Assembly: GCA_003669055.1 (NCBI GenBank)
Contig: RAYB01000050.1
Coordinates: 1 to 33,620, forward strand
DNA from: a bacterium 1XD21-70
GTDB taxonomy: Bacteria; Bacillota; Clostridia; Lachnospirales; Lachnospiraceae
Direction: 5' to 3'
DNA length: 33,620 nt
Each line of letters opens with the position of its first letter. The stretch's first letter is position 1. Both the position numbers and the translations under genes were made by a program. The notes beneath the pieces are model-generated. The model made no database searches and had not been told where the DNA came from. It worked only from the letters and a program-made list of their open reading frames with translations. Below are positions 8,285 to 15,443 of the stretch, piece by piece.

Positions 8285-9163
8285 ATGAAAGAAATAGGAA
8301 TTATTACGGACAGCCACAGTGGCATTACGCAGAACGAGGCCAAAAAACTGGGGATCCTGGTGCTTCCGATGCCGTTTTATGTGGGGGAGGAGTGCTGCTA
8401 CGAAGGGGTATCCATGGCGAGGGAGGAGTTCCTCAAGAAGCTGCGCCAAGGGGCAGAGGTCAGGACGTCACAGCCTTCCCCGGCAGAGGTGGCACAGATC
8501 TGGGACCGGGCGCTTGTGGAATATGAGAAGGTGTTATATATCCCTATCAGCAGCGGGCTTAGCGGCTCTTATGCCACGGCGTGTATGCTGGCGCAGGAAG
8601 AGCCCTATGCAGGCCGGGTATTGGTGGTGGACAGCGGACGGGTATCCGCCCTTTTGCACCGCATGGTGCTGGATGCACGGGAGTTGGCCGGGGAAGGCTA
8701 CCAGGCAGAAGAGGTCCGGGAGATCCTGGAGGCGTCGAGGGACAAGATGGTGATTTATATCGGGGTGCAGACCTTGGAGAATTTGCGGCGGGGAGGCCGG
8801 GTTTCCCCGGCAGCCGCTGCCCTGGGCACGATACTGAGCATCAAGCCGGTACTGCAGTTTGACGTAGGGACATTGGATGTCTTCAAAAAATGCCGGGGCT
8901 TTGCAAAGGCAAAAAGGACGATGCTTACGGCCATGCGGCATGACCTGGAAACCCGCTTCCGGGAATGGTATAGCCGGGGGGAGATAAGCCTTTTAGCTGC
9001 CTCAAGCGCACCGCCGGAGGAGACCGCAGAGTGGGTGGAAGAGATCCGGGAGGAATTTCCCGGGCTGGATGTGATGTGTGATGACCTCTCGATGGGGGTA
9101 TCCTGCCACATTGGCTATGGGGGGCTGGGGATCGGCTGCTCCTGCAGGCCGCAGAGGCCGTAA
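8285..9163 (+). CDS. DegV family fatty-acid-binding protein
   Basis: DegV/FakB proteins bind a fatty acid and present it to the fatty acid kinase FakA for incorporation into phospholipid. The 292-residue length matches the family. The N-terminal IITDSHSGI, the TSQPSP motif near residue 60, and the SSGLSGSY motif near residue 93 are typical lipid-head contacts. TLENLRRGGR near residue 165 is also characteristic. An open frame extends to 8213, but the added residues are a basic stretch unlike the family. ATG 8285 fits both the conserved N-terminus and the GAAGGG upstream. No FakA gene is adjacent, so its lipid partner is inferred. Confidence 0.9.
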   Translation: MKEIGIITDSHSGITQNEAKKLGILVLPMPFYVGEECCYEGVSMAREEFLKKLRQGAEVRTSQPSPAEVAQIWDRALVEYEKVLYIPISSGLSGSYATACMLAQEEPYAGRVLVVDSGRVSALLHRMVLDARELAGEGYQAEEVREILEASRDKMVIYIGVQTLENLRRGGRVSPAAAALGTILSIKPVLQFDVGTLDVFKKCRGFAKAKRTMLTAMRHDLETRFREWYSRGEISLLAASSAPPEETAEWVEEIREEFPGLDVMCDDLSMGVSCHIGYGGLGIGCSCRPQRP

Positions 9164-9212
9164 AATACAGGCAAGGGCTACATTTTGACATATGGAAAGA
9201 GGGACTTTTCCC

Positions 9213-9245
9213 TTTACGGGCGCCGGTATCAATGATATCATAACC
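9213..9245 (+). promoter_or_regulatory. Promoter with overlapping palindromic operator before amylosucrase gene
   Basis: TTTACG (9213-9218) and TATCAT (9236-9241) are 17 bp apart and make a plausible promoter. The -10 box lies inside an imperfect palindrome at 9225-9245 with a perfect ATGATATCAT centre (9232-9241) and GGT/ACC edges. This is the layout of a repressor site. The centre lacks the CG typical of LacI-family operators. Confidence 0.45.
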
Positions 9246-9295
9246 AGTAATATGTGGCATGGCCATCTGTAGAAAAGCCGGAGGGATGAGAGAAG

Positions 9296-11200
9296 ATGAA
9301 CAAGGGGAAGTTATTGGAGAAGCCTGTGAAGAAGCAGGGTGCCGACAGTGTGGATAAGACCTACCAGAGCCGCCTGGAACGCCATATGGATGAACTGAAG
9401 TGGCTCTACATGGAGTTATATGACAGCCAGGAATATTTTGGCAGCCTGCTGGAAAACCTGCAGAAGTTTTATGGCCAGCGCAAGCCGGACTTAAAGAAGC
9501 AGGATAAGGCGAGGGAGCAGGAACCGGGCTGGTACCGCAAGAACGGGATGCTGGGGATGATGCTATATGTGGACCAGTTTGCCGGCGACTTAAACGGGGT
9601 GAGGGAAAAGCTGGATTACATCAAGCGCTGCAATGTCAACTATGTGCACCTGATGCCGCTTCTGGACACGGTAGAAGGGCGTTCGGACGGCGGATATGCC
9701 GTGGCGGATTTTAGGAAGGTGCAAGAGAAATTAGGGACGATGGAGGATCTGGAGAAGCTGGCAGACGAATGCCGGAAAGAGGGGATCAGCCTGTGCCTTG
9801 ACTTTGTCATGAACCATACCTCGGAGGACCATGAATGGGCGAAGCGTGCCAGGGCAGGGGAAAAGGAATACCAGGACAGGTATTTCTTCTTTGACAATTA
9901 CTCTATGCCGGCTATGTATGAAAAGACAGTGCCCCAGGTATTTCCGACGACGGCACCGGGCAACTTCACATGGCTGCCCGAGCGGCAGGAATTCGTGATG
10001 ACGACGTTCTATCCCTACCAGTGGGATTTGAATTACCGCAACCCGGTGGTTTTCAACGAGATGGTGTACAATTTCCTCTACTTGGCAAACCGGGGGATTG
10101 ACGTGCTGAGGATCGATGCGGTGCCCTATATCTGGAAACAGATCGGAACGAATTGCCGCAACCTGCCCCAGGTGCATACCATCGTGCGCATGATGAGGAT
10201 GATCGGGGAGATTGTGTGCCCGGGCATTGTATTGCTGGGCGAGGTGGTGATGGAACCAGATAAAGTAGCCCCTTATTTTGGTACAGTGGAAAAGCCGGAG
10301 TGCCATATGCTCTACAATGTGACGACCATGGCCACGACCTGGCATACGGTGGCTGCCCGGGATGTGAGGCTGCTAAAACGGCAGATGGAGATTATCAGCG
10401 GGCTGCCGTCGGATTATACCTTCCTCAATTACCTGCGCTGCCATGACGATATCGGGTGGGGGCTGGACTATCCGCTGCTGGAGGATTGGGGGATGTACCA
10501 AGTGCCCCACAAAAAATATTTAAACGATTATTTTACCGGCAAATGGGAGGGCAGCGTCAGCCGCGGCGAATTATACAATGAGGATTTTGTTACCGGCGAT
10601 GCCCGTTTCTGTGCGACCACGGCTTCCATGTGCGGGGTGGAAAAGGCCGGGTTTGAGCAGGACGAGGCGGCGATGGGGGCGGCGGTCCAGATGGATGTGA
10701 TGCTCCACGCCTATATGCTGTTTCTGTCGGGGATCCCGATGCTGTACAGCGGGGACGAGATCGGCCAGGTCAATGATTACACTTACAAGGAGGATCCCAA
10801 CAAGGCAGCAGACTCCCGTTATCTCCACCGCGGCAAATTTATCTGGGAACTGGTGGAGAATATCGATAAGCCGGAGACGGTGCAGGGGAGGCTGTTTGCC
10901 CGCCTGGACAGACTGGAGAAGATCCGGGCAGGTGAGAAGGTATTCGATGCCTCTGCCGGTTTTTGGACGCTGGAGACCTGGGACGATGCCGTCCTGGGGC
11001 TGGTGAGGGAGAGCGGCGACGGGAAGCTGATCGGACTCTTTAATTTCAGCGAAGATCCCAGGATGGCGTGGATCAACGAGACGGACGGACTTTATGAGGA
11101 TCTGTTAAGCGGGAACGAGATGGCGGCCGTTGGAGTCCGGATGGACGGGCATGGTTTCTATTGGCTGAAACGGAAGAAGGCATCCGAACCGGAAAAGTAA
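9296..11200 (+). CDS. Amylosucrase-like glycoside hydrolase family 13 enzyme
   Basis: The 634-residue protein follows the amylosucrase/sucrose hydrolase pattern (GH13 subfamily 4) along its full length. A helical N-terminal domain covers about residues 20-85. The barrel then has MLYVDQFAGDLNG, VHLMPLL and LDFVMNHTSEDHEWA, which includes the family's NHTS motif. The catalytic nucleophile is D274 in DVLRIDAV. The acid/base is E316 in LLGEVV, and the transition-state stabiliser is D384 in CHDDIGWG. Such enzymes either build alpha-1,4-glucan from sucrose with release of fructose, or hydrolyse sucrose. No signal peptide is seen, so it acts in the cytosol. GGAGGG precedes the ATG. No sucrose transporter is adjacent, but a fructokinase gene lies 14 kb downstream. 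Polymerase versus hydrolase activity cannot be decided here. Confidence 0.88.
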   Translation: MNKGKLLEKPVKKQGADSVDKTYQSRLERHMDELKWLYMELYDSQEYFGSLLENLQKFYGQRKPDLKKQDKAREQEPGWYRKNGMLGMMLYVDQFAGDLNGVREKLDYIKRCNVNYVHLMPLLDTVEGRSDGGYAVADFRKVQEKLGTMEDLEKLADECRKEGISLCLDFVMNHTSEDHEWAKRARAGEKEYQDRYFFFDNYSMPAMYEKTVPQVFPTTAPGNFTWLPERQEFVMTTFYPYQWDLNYRNPVVFNEMVYNFLYLANRGIDVLRIDAVPYIWKQIGTNCRNLPQVHTIVRMMRMIGEIVCPGIVLLGEVVMEPDKVAPYFGTVEKPECHMLYNVTTMATTWHTVAARDVRLLKRQMEIISGLPSDYTFLNYLRCHDDIGWGLDYPLLEDWGMYQVPHKKYLNDYFTGKWEGSVSRGELYNEDFVTGDARFCATTASMCGVEKAGFEQDEAAMGAAVQMDVMLHAYMLFLSGIPMLYSGDEIGQVNDYTYKEDPNKAADSRYLHRGKFIWELVENIDKPETVQGRLFARLDRLEKIRAGEKVFDASAGFWTLETWDDAVLGLVRESGDGKLIGLFNFSEDPRMAWINETDGLYEDLLSGNEMAAVGVRMDGHGFYWLKRKKASEPEK

Positions 11201-11231
11201 AATCATTCCTGAATATTTCAAAACCTGTTGG

Positions 11232-11245
11232 ACAGAATATTCTGT
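11232..11245. promoter_or_regulatory. 14-bp perfect palindrome upstream of ytvI-like gene
   Basis: ACAGAATATTCTGT is a perfect palindrome about 36 bp before the start codon, with TATTCT as a possible -10 inside it. This suggests a dimeric regulator site. It does not match the Firmicute LexA box. Confidence 0.4.
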
Positions 11246-11281
11246 GTACAAAGGAAGTACAAAACAGAAACGGGTGAGTCC

Positions 11282-12367
11282 ATGGGTAAGCCAGATAAGA
11301 AACTGAAGAGAATTTTATGGATTGTGGGGATCACAGGGGCAGTATACGGGATATTTCGTTATTTGCTGCCGCTTGTGGTTCCCTTTTTGATGGCCTGGAT
11401 ACTGGCGCTTGTGCTGAGGCCATCGGCCTTATGGCTGGCGCGCCGCTGCCGGGCCAGGTTTTGGATCAGGGGCAGGCAGGTGGAGTTTGCCATTCCGGTG
11501 GGGGTCATCGGGGTGGCGGAACTTCTGATAGCGGCTTTTTTGGTATCTTTTTTGCTATATTATGGTGGATGCCGGTTATGCATGGAGGCAGGGCTTCTAT
11601 TGGATCAGGTTCCTATTTGGGTGGAATCGCTGGATTTGTGGCTGACAGCCATGTGCCACCGCTTGGAGGAATGCCTTTGCCTGGATCCGGATTGCCTGGT
11701 ACTTCTGATGCGGGAGATGCTGCGGGGGATGGCGGATAAGCTGAAATATGCGGCAATGCCCTATCTGATGGCAAATTCCGTATCTATCTTCCAGTGGGGG
11801 CTGAAAATGTCGGTGGTGTCCGTGATTTTGCTGGTATCCGTGGGGCTGGCCATCCAGGAGATGGAGACATGGAAACAGCGCTGCCAGGCATCCTTATACC
11901 GCAAGGAGTTCTCGATGGTCGGCCACCGGCTGGCAGTCATAGCCAATGCCTATTTAAAGACGCAAGGCATCATAATGTTTCTGACGACTTTGATCTGCAT
12001 GGCGGGATTTTGGGTGATCCAAAACCCATATTACATTATCCTGGGGGCGGGGATCGGGATACTGGATGCCCTGCCGGTATTCGGGACAGGCACCGTGCTG
12101 GTACCCTGGGCTGTTATCTGCTTTTTCAGGAGGCAGTGGGGGAAGGGGCTGCTGCTTTTGGCACTCTATCTGGTCTGCTATATCCTGCGTGAAATCCTGG
12201 AAGCCAAGCTGATGGGGAACCAGGTCGGCCTTTCTGCATTAGAGACCCTGGTATCGATGTATGTAGGTTTGGAGTTATTTGGGATATACGGTTTGCTGCT
12301 TGGGCCAGTGGGGCTTTTGCTGGTGGAAGACCTGGTAGAATTATGGGATGGGCAGAGGGAACCTTAA
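11282..12367 (+). CDS. ytvI: AI-2E family transporter, YtvI-like sporulation membrane protein
   Basis: The 361-residue protein has about seven to eight hydrophobic segments and belongs to the AI-2E/PerM superfamily. The N-terminal LLPLVVPFLMAWILALVLRP and the late GIGILDALPVFGTGTVLVPW motif are typical of YtvI, a membrane protein associated with sporulation in Bacilli and Clostridia. Its molecular function is not established in the family. ATG 11282 is preferred, with GGTGAG upstream. A TTG at 11228 in frame would add a charged leader with no family support. Its last codons form the left arm of a strong terminator, and the stop codon lies in the hairpin loop. It is probably monocistronic. Confidence 0.78.
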   Translation: MGKPDKKLKRILWIVGITGAVYGIFRYLLPLVVPFLMAWILALVLRPSALWLARRCRARFWIRGRQVEFAIPVGVIGVAELLIAAFLVSFLLYYGGCRLCMEAGLLLDQVPIWVESLDLWLTAMCHRLEECLCLDPDCLVLLMREMLRGMADKLKYAAMPYLMANSVSIFQWGLKMSVVSVILLVSVGLAIQEMETWKQRCQASLYRKEFSMVGHRLAVIANAYLKTQGIIMFLTTLICMAGFWVIQNPYYIILGAGIGILDALPVFGTGTVLVPWAVICFFRRQWGKGLLLLALYLVCYILREILEAKLMGNQVGLSALETLVSMYVGLELFGIYGLLLGPVGLLLVEDLVELWDGQREP

Positions 12368-12392
12368 AGGTTTTCTCTGCCCGTCCCTTTTC
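12345..12392 (+). terminator. Strong terminator overlapping the end of ytvI-like gene
   Basis: Two 19-nt arms (12345-12363 and 12369-12387) pair with only a few mismatches around a 5-nt TTAAA loop, followed by TTTTT. The left arm encodes the last residues of the YtvI-like protein, and the stop codon begins inside the loop. Confidence 0.85.
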
Positions 12393-12430
12393 CGGCTAAA
12401 GAAGCTATTGCGGCAGCATGCTTGGGAAAA

Positions 12431-13699
12431 CTAAGAAGAAGCGGTAATGAGGGTGCCGTCCGGTGTGAATTGGGTTTCCAGCTTTTGGAGCAGTTCCTGC
12501 GCATCCTTGGTGCGTTTCAGGATGATGTCGGTCTCGGGGATCTCGATATCATGGATCAGCACATTCCGCAGCTTGCGCAGGGAGATAATGGCTCCGATGC
12601 AGTCCTGGCTCAGCAGGTTCGTGCGTTTCAGGGAATTGATGTGGAAGGCGCCGCGCTGCTTGGGCGAGTTGCGGTAGGTAATGTGGTTGAGCAGGTTCTC
12701 CAAGGGCACCCAGCTGTCTAAGAAGCCGTGGATGGCATGGGAGGCAGCCTCGTCACAGGCGTGGTTGGCAGTGCGCAGTTCCTGGTAGGTTTGGTAATGC
12801 ATGGCATTGCCGGTAATCACCTGGTCGATGATCTGCTGGGAGATATTGCGTTTGTCCTTCTCAAATTTGACTGATTTCATGACAGGCTCGATCGACTTGA
12901 CGCTGTTCATCTCCAGGCGGCTGATTAGGCGGTACAGAAGTTCGATATCGCCCATGCGGAGTTCCACATCCTCCTTGCGGAAATTGCTGCTTAAATAGTT
13001 GTACAGATATGAGGCGAGGTCATACTGGCTGTCGAAGGAGGACTTCTTGCTTAGGATGCGCTTATCGCCGGCGCTCTGGAGGCGTTCCAGGGCAATCTCG
13101 CCGGAGAGGACCAGGCCGTTTAATTCGTCAATGATCGCGAGTTCTTCCTCGGAAAGCCGGCCCTGGAGCGGCTTATACACCAGGTCATGCTCCACTTCGG
13201 ACCAGGCGTGCATCAATAGGGAGGCAACCTGGATCTCTAAGCGTGCGGAGGAAAAACGTTTCTGGGCGCCGGATAAGGTGTCTTGTTTTAACAGGACGCG
13301 GTAGTGGGTTGCCCAGTAGCCGGAAAAGCGCCGGTTGTAGGTAGGAGGGCTGGACTGCTCCGGGAAATGGCGGATGTCCTGGATATCAAACTGGTCGGAG
13401 ATAAGGTCTCCGGTTTTGTTGCGGTCTCCGGGAAAGTACAAAGATACCCGCACGCCGCAGAGGTCGGCAATGTCATCGTAGATTTCCCTCATATTTTTGT
13501 AGGGGACAGGGCGCCGCAAGTTGCGCCGGGTGACCTTGGCCATCAGGCGGTCAGGGCTCTTGACACGGGAGGTGACCATGGCCCGGATACCGGCGGACTG
13601 GAGGACTGATTCCAGCTGGGAAGCAGCGACCCTGCCGGCAGCCTCATAAAACGGAATTTTCTTTTTATAATTTTCGACAAACTGGCTGACTAGATCCAT
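12431..13699 (-). CDS. RelA/SpoT-domain protein with HEPN-like C-terminal region
   Basis: The 422-residue protein begins with a (p)ppGpp synthetase-type domain at about residues 40-180. Visible motifs are RVKSPDRLMAK, DIADLCGVRV with the metal-binding D79, GYWATHYRVL, and LEIQVASLLMHAWSEVEHD with E155. These cover the pyrophosphate-transfer site. There is no HD hydrolase domain, TGS or ACT domain. The remaining 240 residues are helical and longer than in small alarmone synthetases. Near the end, LRKLRNVLIHD contains R378-N379-xxx-H383, the R-N-x3-H signature of HEPN domains, many of which are RNases. ATG 13699 has a perfect GGAGG site. The frame continues upstream to 14212, but that part is antisense to another gene. 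It is divergent from a YgjP-like peptidase. The HEPN assignment is motif-based only. Confidence 0.85.
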   Translation of the reverse strand: MDLVSQFVENYKKKIPFYEAAGRVAASQLESVLQSAGIRAMVTSRVKSPDRLMAKVTRRNLRRPVPYKNMREIYDDIADLCGVRVSLYFPGDRNKTGDLISDQFDIQDIRHFPEQSSPPTYNRRFSGYWATHYRVLLKQDTLSGAQKRFSSARLEIQVASLLMHAWSEVEHDLVYKPLQGRLSEEELAIIDELNGLVLSGEIALERLQSAGDKRILSKKSSFDSQYDLASYLYNYLSSNFRKEDVELRMGDIELLYRLISRLEMNSVKSIEPVMKSVKFEKDKRNISQQIIDQVITGNAMHYQTYQELRTANHACDEAASHAIHGFLDSWVPLENLLNHITYRNSPKQRGAFHINSLKRTNLLSQDCIGAIISLRKLRNVLIHDIEIPETDIILKRTKDAQELLQKLETQFTPDGTLITASS

Positions 13700-13730
13700 G
13701 ATAACCTCCTTTGAAAATGCATTGTCTTTA

Positions 13731-13759
13731 AGTATAACAAATCGGGGGAGGAAAACAAG
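13731..13759 (-). promoter_or_regulatory. Possible promoter of RelA/SpoT-domain gene
   Basis: On the minus strand CTTGTT is followed after 17 bp by TATACT (13731-13736), about 32 bp before the start codon. The -10 box is good and the -35 box is weak. Confidence 0.4.
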
Positions 13760-13817
13760 TAGTTTCCGTGAAGATTTCATTAAAATATCGTCAGGAAATG
13801 ACAATAGGCGACATACA

Positions 13818-13846
13818 TTGACGGAAAAGAGGAAATATATTATGAT
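13818..13846 (+). promoter_or_regulatory. Sigma-A promoter of YgjP-like gene
   Basis: TTGACG (13818-13823) and TATGAT (13841-13846) are separated by exactly 17 bp, a near-consensus vegetative promoter. The start codon is 60 bp downstream. Confidence 0.65.
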
Positions 13847-13905
13847 ATGGCAAGGCATAGGAAAGAAAAACATGGACGTCAGAGGATACGGCAGGAGGCA
13901 TGGGT

Positions 13906-14505
13906 ATGGACAAAAGGAAGGCGGCAGAAACCGGCCGGGCCGGGCTGGTGGAGTTTGAACTGGTGCGCAGTTCCCGCAGGACACTCGCGATTCAGGTATC
14001 TGCGGATGGGGCGGTGACGGTGCGTGCCCCTTGGCAGTGCAGCCGGGCCAGGGCCAAGGCATTTGTGGAGGAGAAGCAGGGCTGGATTTTAAGGAAGCAG
14101 GAGGAAATGCGCAGCCGGTCCAGGGAGAAGGAAAGAAAAAAGGGGCAGCTGCCGGAGTGGGGGGCGGAGGATTATAAACGCGGCCGGGTACAGGCGGCGC
14201 AGGTATTTGCACAGCGGACGGCTTATTTTGCCGGGCGGATGGGGGTAAGCTACGGCAGGATCACCATACGGGACCAGAAGACCCGCTGGGGGAGCTGCAG
14301 CGCGAAGGGCAACTTAAATTTTAATTGGCGCCTGGTCCTGGCGCCGCAGAAAGTGCTGGACTATGTGGTGGTCCATGAACTGGCGCATAGGAAGGAGATG
14401 AACCATTCCCCTCGTTTCTGGAAGCTGGTGGAGGAGGAAATGCCGGACTACCTGCAGCAGAAAAGGTGGCTGAAGGAGAATGGGGAATTGCTGATGGCAC
14501 GGTGA
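13906..14505 (+). CDS. YgjP-like M48-type metallopeptidase (DUF45)
   Basis: The 199-residue protein carries a zinc metallopeptidase site: HELAH at about residue 161, followed by MNHSPRFW, in which the second histidine supplies the third ligand. RWGSCSAKGNLNFNW before it is the highly conserved YgjP/DUF45 signature. Members are cytosolic; E. coli YgjP has been reported to act as a UTP pyrophosphatase, so proteolysis should not be assumed. I chose ATG 13906 because AGGAGG (13893-13898) is seven bases away, whereas ATG 13900 is only one base from it. It runs divergently from the RelA/SpoT-domain gene. Confidence 0.85.
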   Translation: MDKRKAAETGRAGLVEFELVRSSRRTLAIQVSADGAVTVRAPWQCSRARAKAFVEEKQGWILRKQEEMRSRSREKERKKGQLPEWGAEDYKRGRVQAAQVFAQRTAYFAGRMGVSYGRITIRDQKTRWGSCSAKGNLNFNWRLVLAPQKVLDYVVVHELAHRKEMNHSPRFWKLVEEEMPDYLQQKRWLKENGELLMAR

Positions 14506-14533
14506 TTTTTAACACTTTTTCATTATTTTTTAA

Positions 14534-14562
14534 TAGACATCCTCCTTTGTGGAAATTATAAT
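14534..14562 (+). promoter_or_regulatory. Sigma-A promoter of hicB-like gene
   Basis: TAGACA (14534-14539), 17 bp, then a perfect TATAAT (14557-14562). The start codon follows 32 bp later, so the HicB-like gene has its own strong promoter. Confidence 0.7.
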
Positions 14563-14594
14563 AGAGTTCAGAAAAAGATTGGAGAAAATAAGAG

Positions 14595-14870
14595 ATGACA
14601 TTTACTTACCCGGCGGTGTTTACGCCGCATAAAGAAGGCCAGGGGTTCCATGTGGCATTTCCGGACCTGGAGTGCTGCGAGGCGGACGGCCCGGATCTGG
14701 AGGATGCCCTGGAGGAGGCTAAGGAGGCGGCTTACAACTGGCTTTTTGTGGAGCTGGAGGAAGGAGGGGATTTCCCGGCGCAGAGCCATGAGGAGGACCT
14801 GGAACTTTCGGAGGGGAGTTTTGTCCGGCAGATTATGGTGCGGATTAAGCTTTTGCCGGATAATGATTGA
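14595..14870 (+). CDS. HicB-like protein without HicA partner
   Basis: The 91-residue acidic protein matches the HicB antitoxin fold: YPAVFTPHKEGQGFHVAFPDLECCEADGP-type start (shown here in part), followed by the EDALEEAKEAAYNWL helix. HicB antitoxins have a partial RNase-H-like fold and neutralise the HicA mRNA interferase. No HicA-like gene (short, basic, with GSH motif) lies on either side, and the nearest spaces are too small to hold one. No C-terminal DNA-binding domain is evident. GGAGAA precedes the ATG. It may be a solitary HicB used for other regulation, a relic, or an antitoxin acting on a toxin elsewhere. Confidence 0.8.
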   Translation: MTFTYPAVFTPHKEGQGFHVAFPDLECCEADGPDLEDALEEAKEAAYNWLFVELEEGGDFPAQSHEEDLELSEGSFVRQIMVRIKLLPDND

Positions 14871-14882
14871 AAAGGACAAGCC

Positions 14883-14911
14883 TTGTGATTCCCTATAAAA
14901 TATGCTATGAT
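14883..14911 (+). promoter_or_regulatory. Sigma-A promoter of the nusB operon
   Basis: TTGTGA (14883-14888) and TATGAT (14906-14911) are exactly 17 bp apart, directly after the hicB-like stop codon. This probably drives nusB and the genes behind it. Confidence 0.65.
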
Positions 14912-14989
14912 AAACGGATACTGGCGCAACATCAAAAATTGGTATGTCTGAGTGAAAAGGACGGAATCGGGAAGCGGGAGGGAGCTGGC

Positions 14990-15442
14990 ATGACCAGGAG
15001 AGAGATGAGGGAGCATTGTTTTAAGATGCTGTTCGGGACAGGGTTTTACCCGGCAGAGGAGGCCGCAGAGCAGGCCCAAAGATACTTTGAGTCGCCGGAG
15101 GAGGAGGACACCGCGGAGGATGGCTCAACGGTGGTCATCCATCAGGTGGACATGAAGGAAAAGCAGCGGGAGTTTCTGGCAGCCCGGGTGAAGGATATGG
15201 CAGAGAAGATTCCGGAACTGGATGAACGCCTGAATGCGGTGGCTCAGGGATGGAAGACGCGGCGCATGGGCAAGGTGGAACTCACCATCCTGCGGCAGGC
15301 TTTATATGAGATGACCTATGACAGCGAGGTGCCGGAGAAAGTGGCGATCAATGAGGCGGTTGACTTGGCAAAGAAGTACGGCGGGAAAGATTCGTCGGCG
15401 TTTATCAACGGGATCTTAGCCAAACTGGTGACAGCAGAATAA
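14990..15442 (+). CDS. nusB: Transcription antitermination factor NusB
   Basis: NusB binds boxA RNA with NusE (S10) and promotes rRNA antitermination. The 150-residue protein starts with the typical MTRREMREHCFKMLF. It ends with EAVDLAKKYGGKDSSAFINGILAKL, the family C-terminal signature. An acidic insertion near residues 35-60 makes it slightly longer than E. coli NusB. The open frame runs back to 14867, but GGGAGGGAG directly before ATG 14990 and the conserved N-terminus decide the start. xseA begins one base after the stop codon. Confidence 0.93.
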   Translation: MTRREMREHCFKMLFGTGFYPAEEAAEQAQRYFESPEEEDTAEDGSTVVIHQVDMKEKQREFLAARVKDMAEKIPELDERLNAVAQGWKTRRMGKVELTILRQALYEMTYDSEVPEKVAINEAVDLAKKYGGKDSSAFINGILAKLVTAE

Positions 15443-15443
15443 T

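Noticed and set aside
13700-14212. Upstream extension of the RelA/SpoT-domain reading frame
   Set aside because: The extension is proline-rich, is antisense to the YgjP-like gene, and the GGAGG-ATG at 13699 is an excellent start.
14515-14600. Search for a HicA toxin gene beside the HicB-like gene
   Set aside because: The gap is too short and holds only a promoter; the other side holds the nusB promoter.
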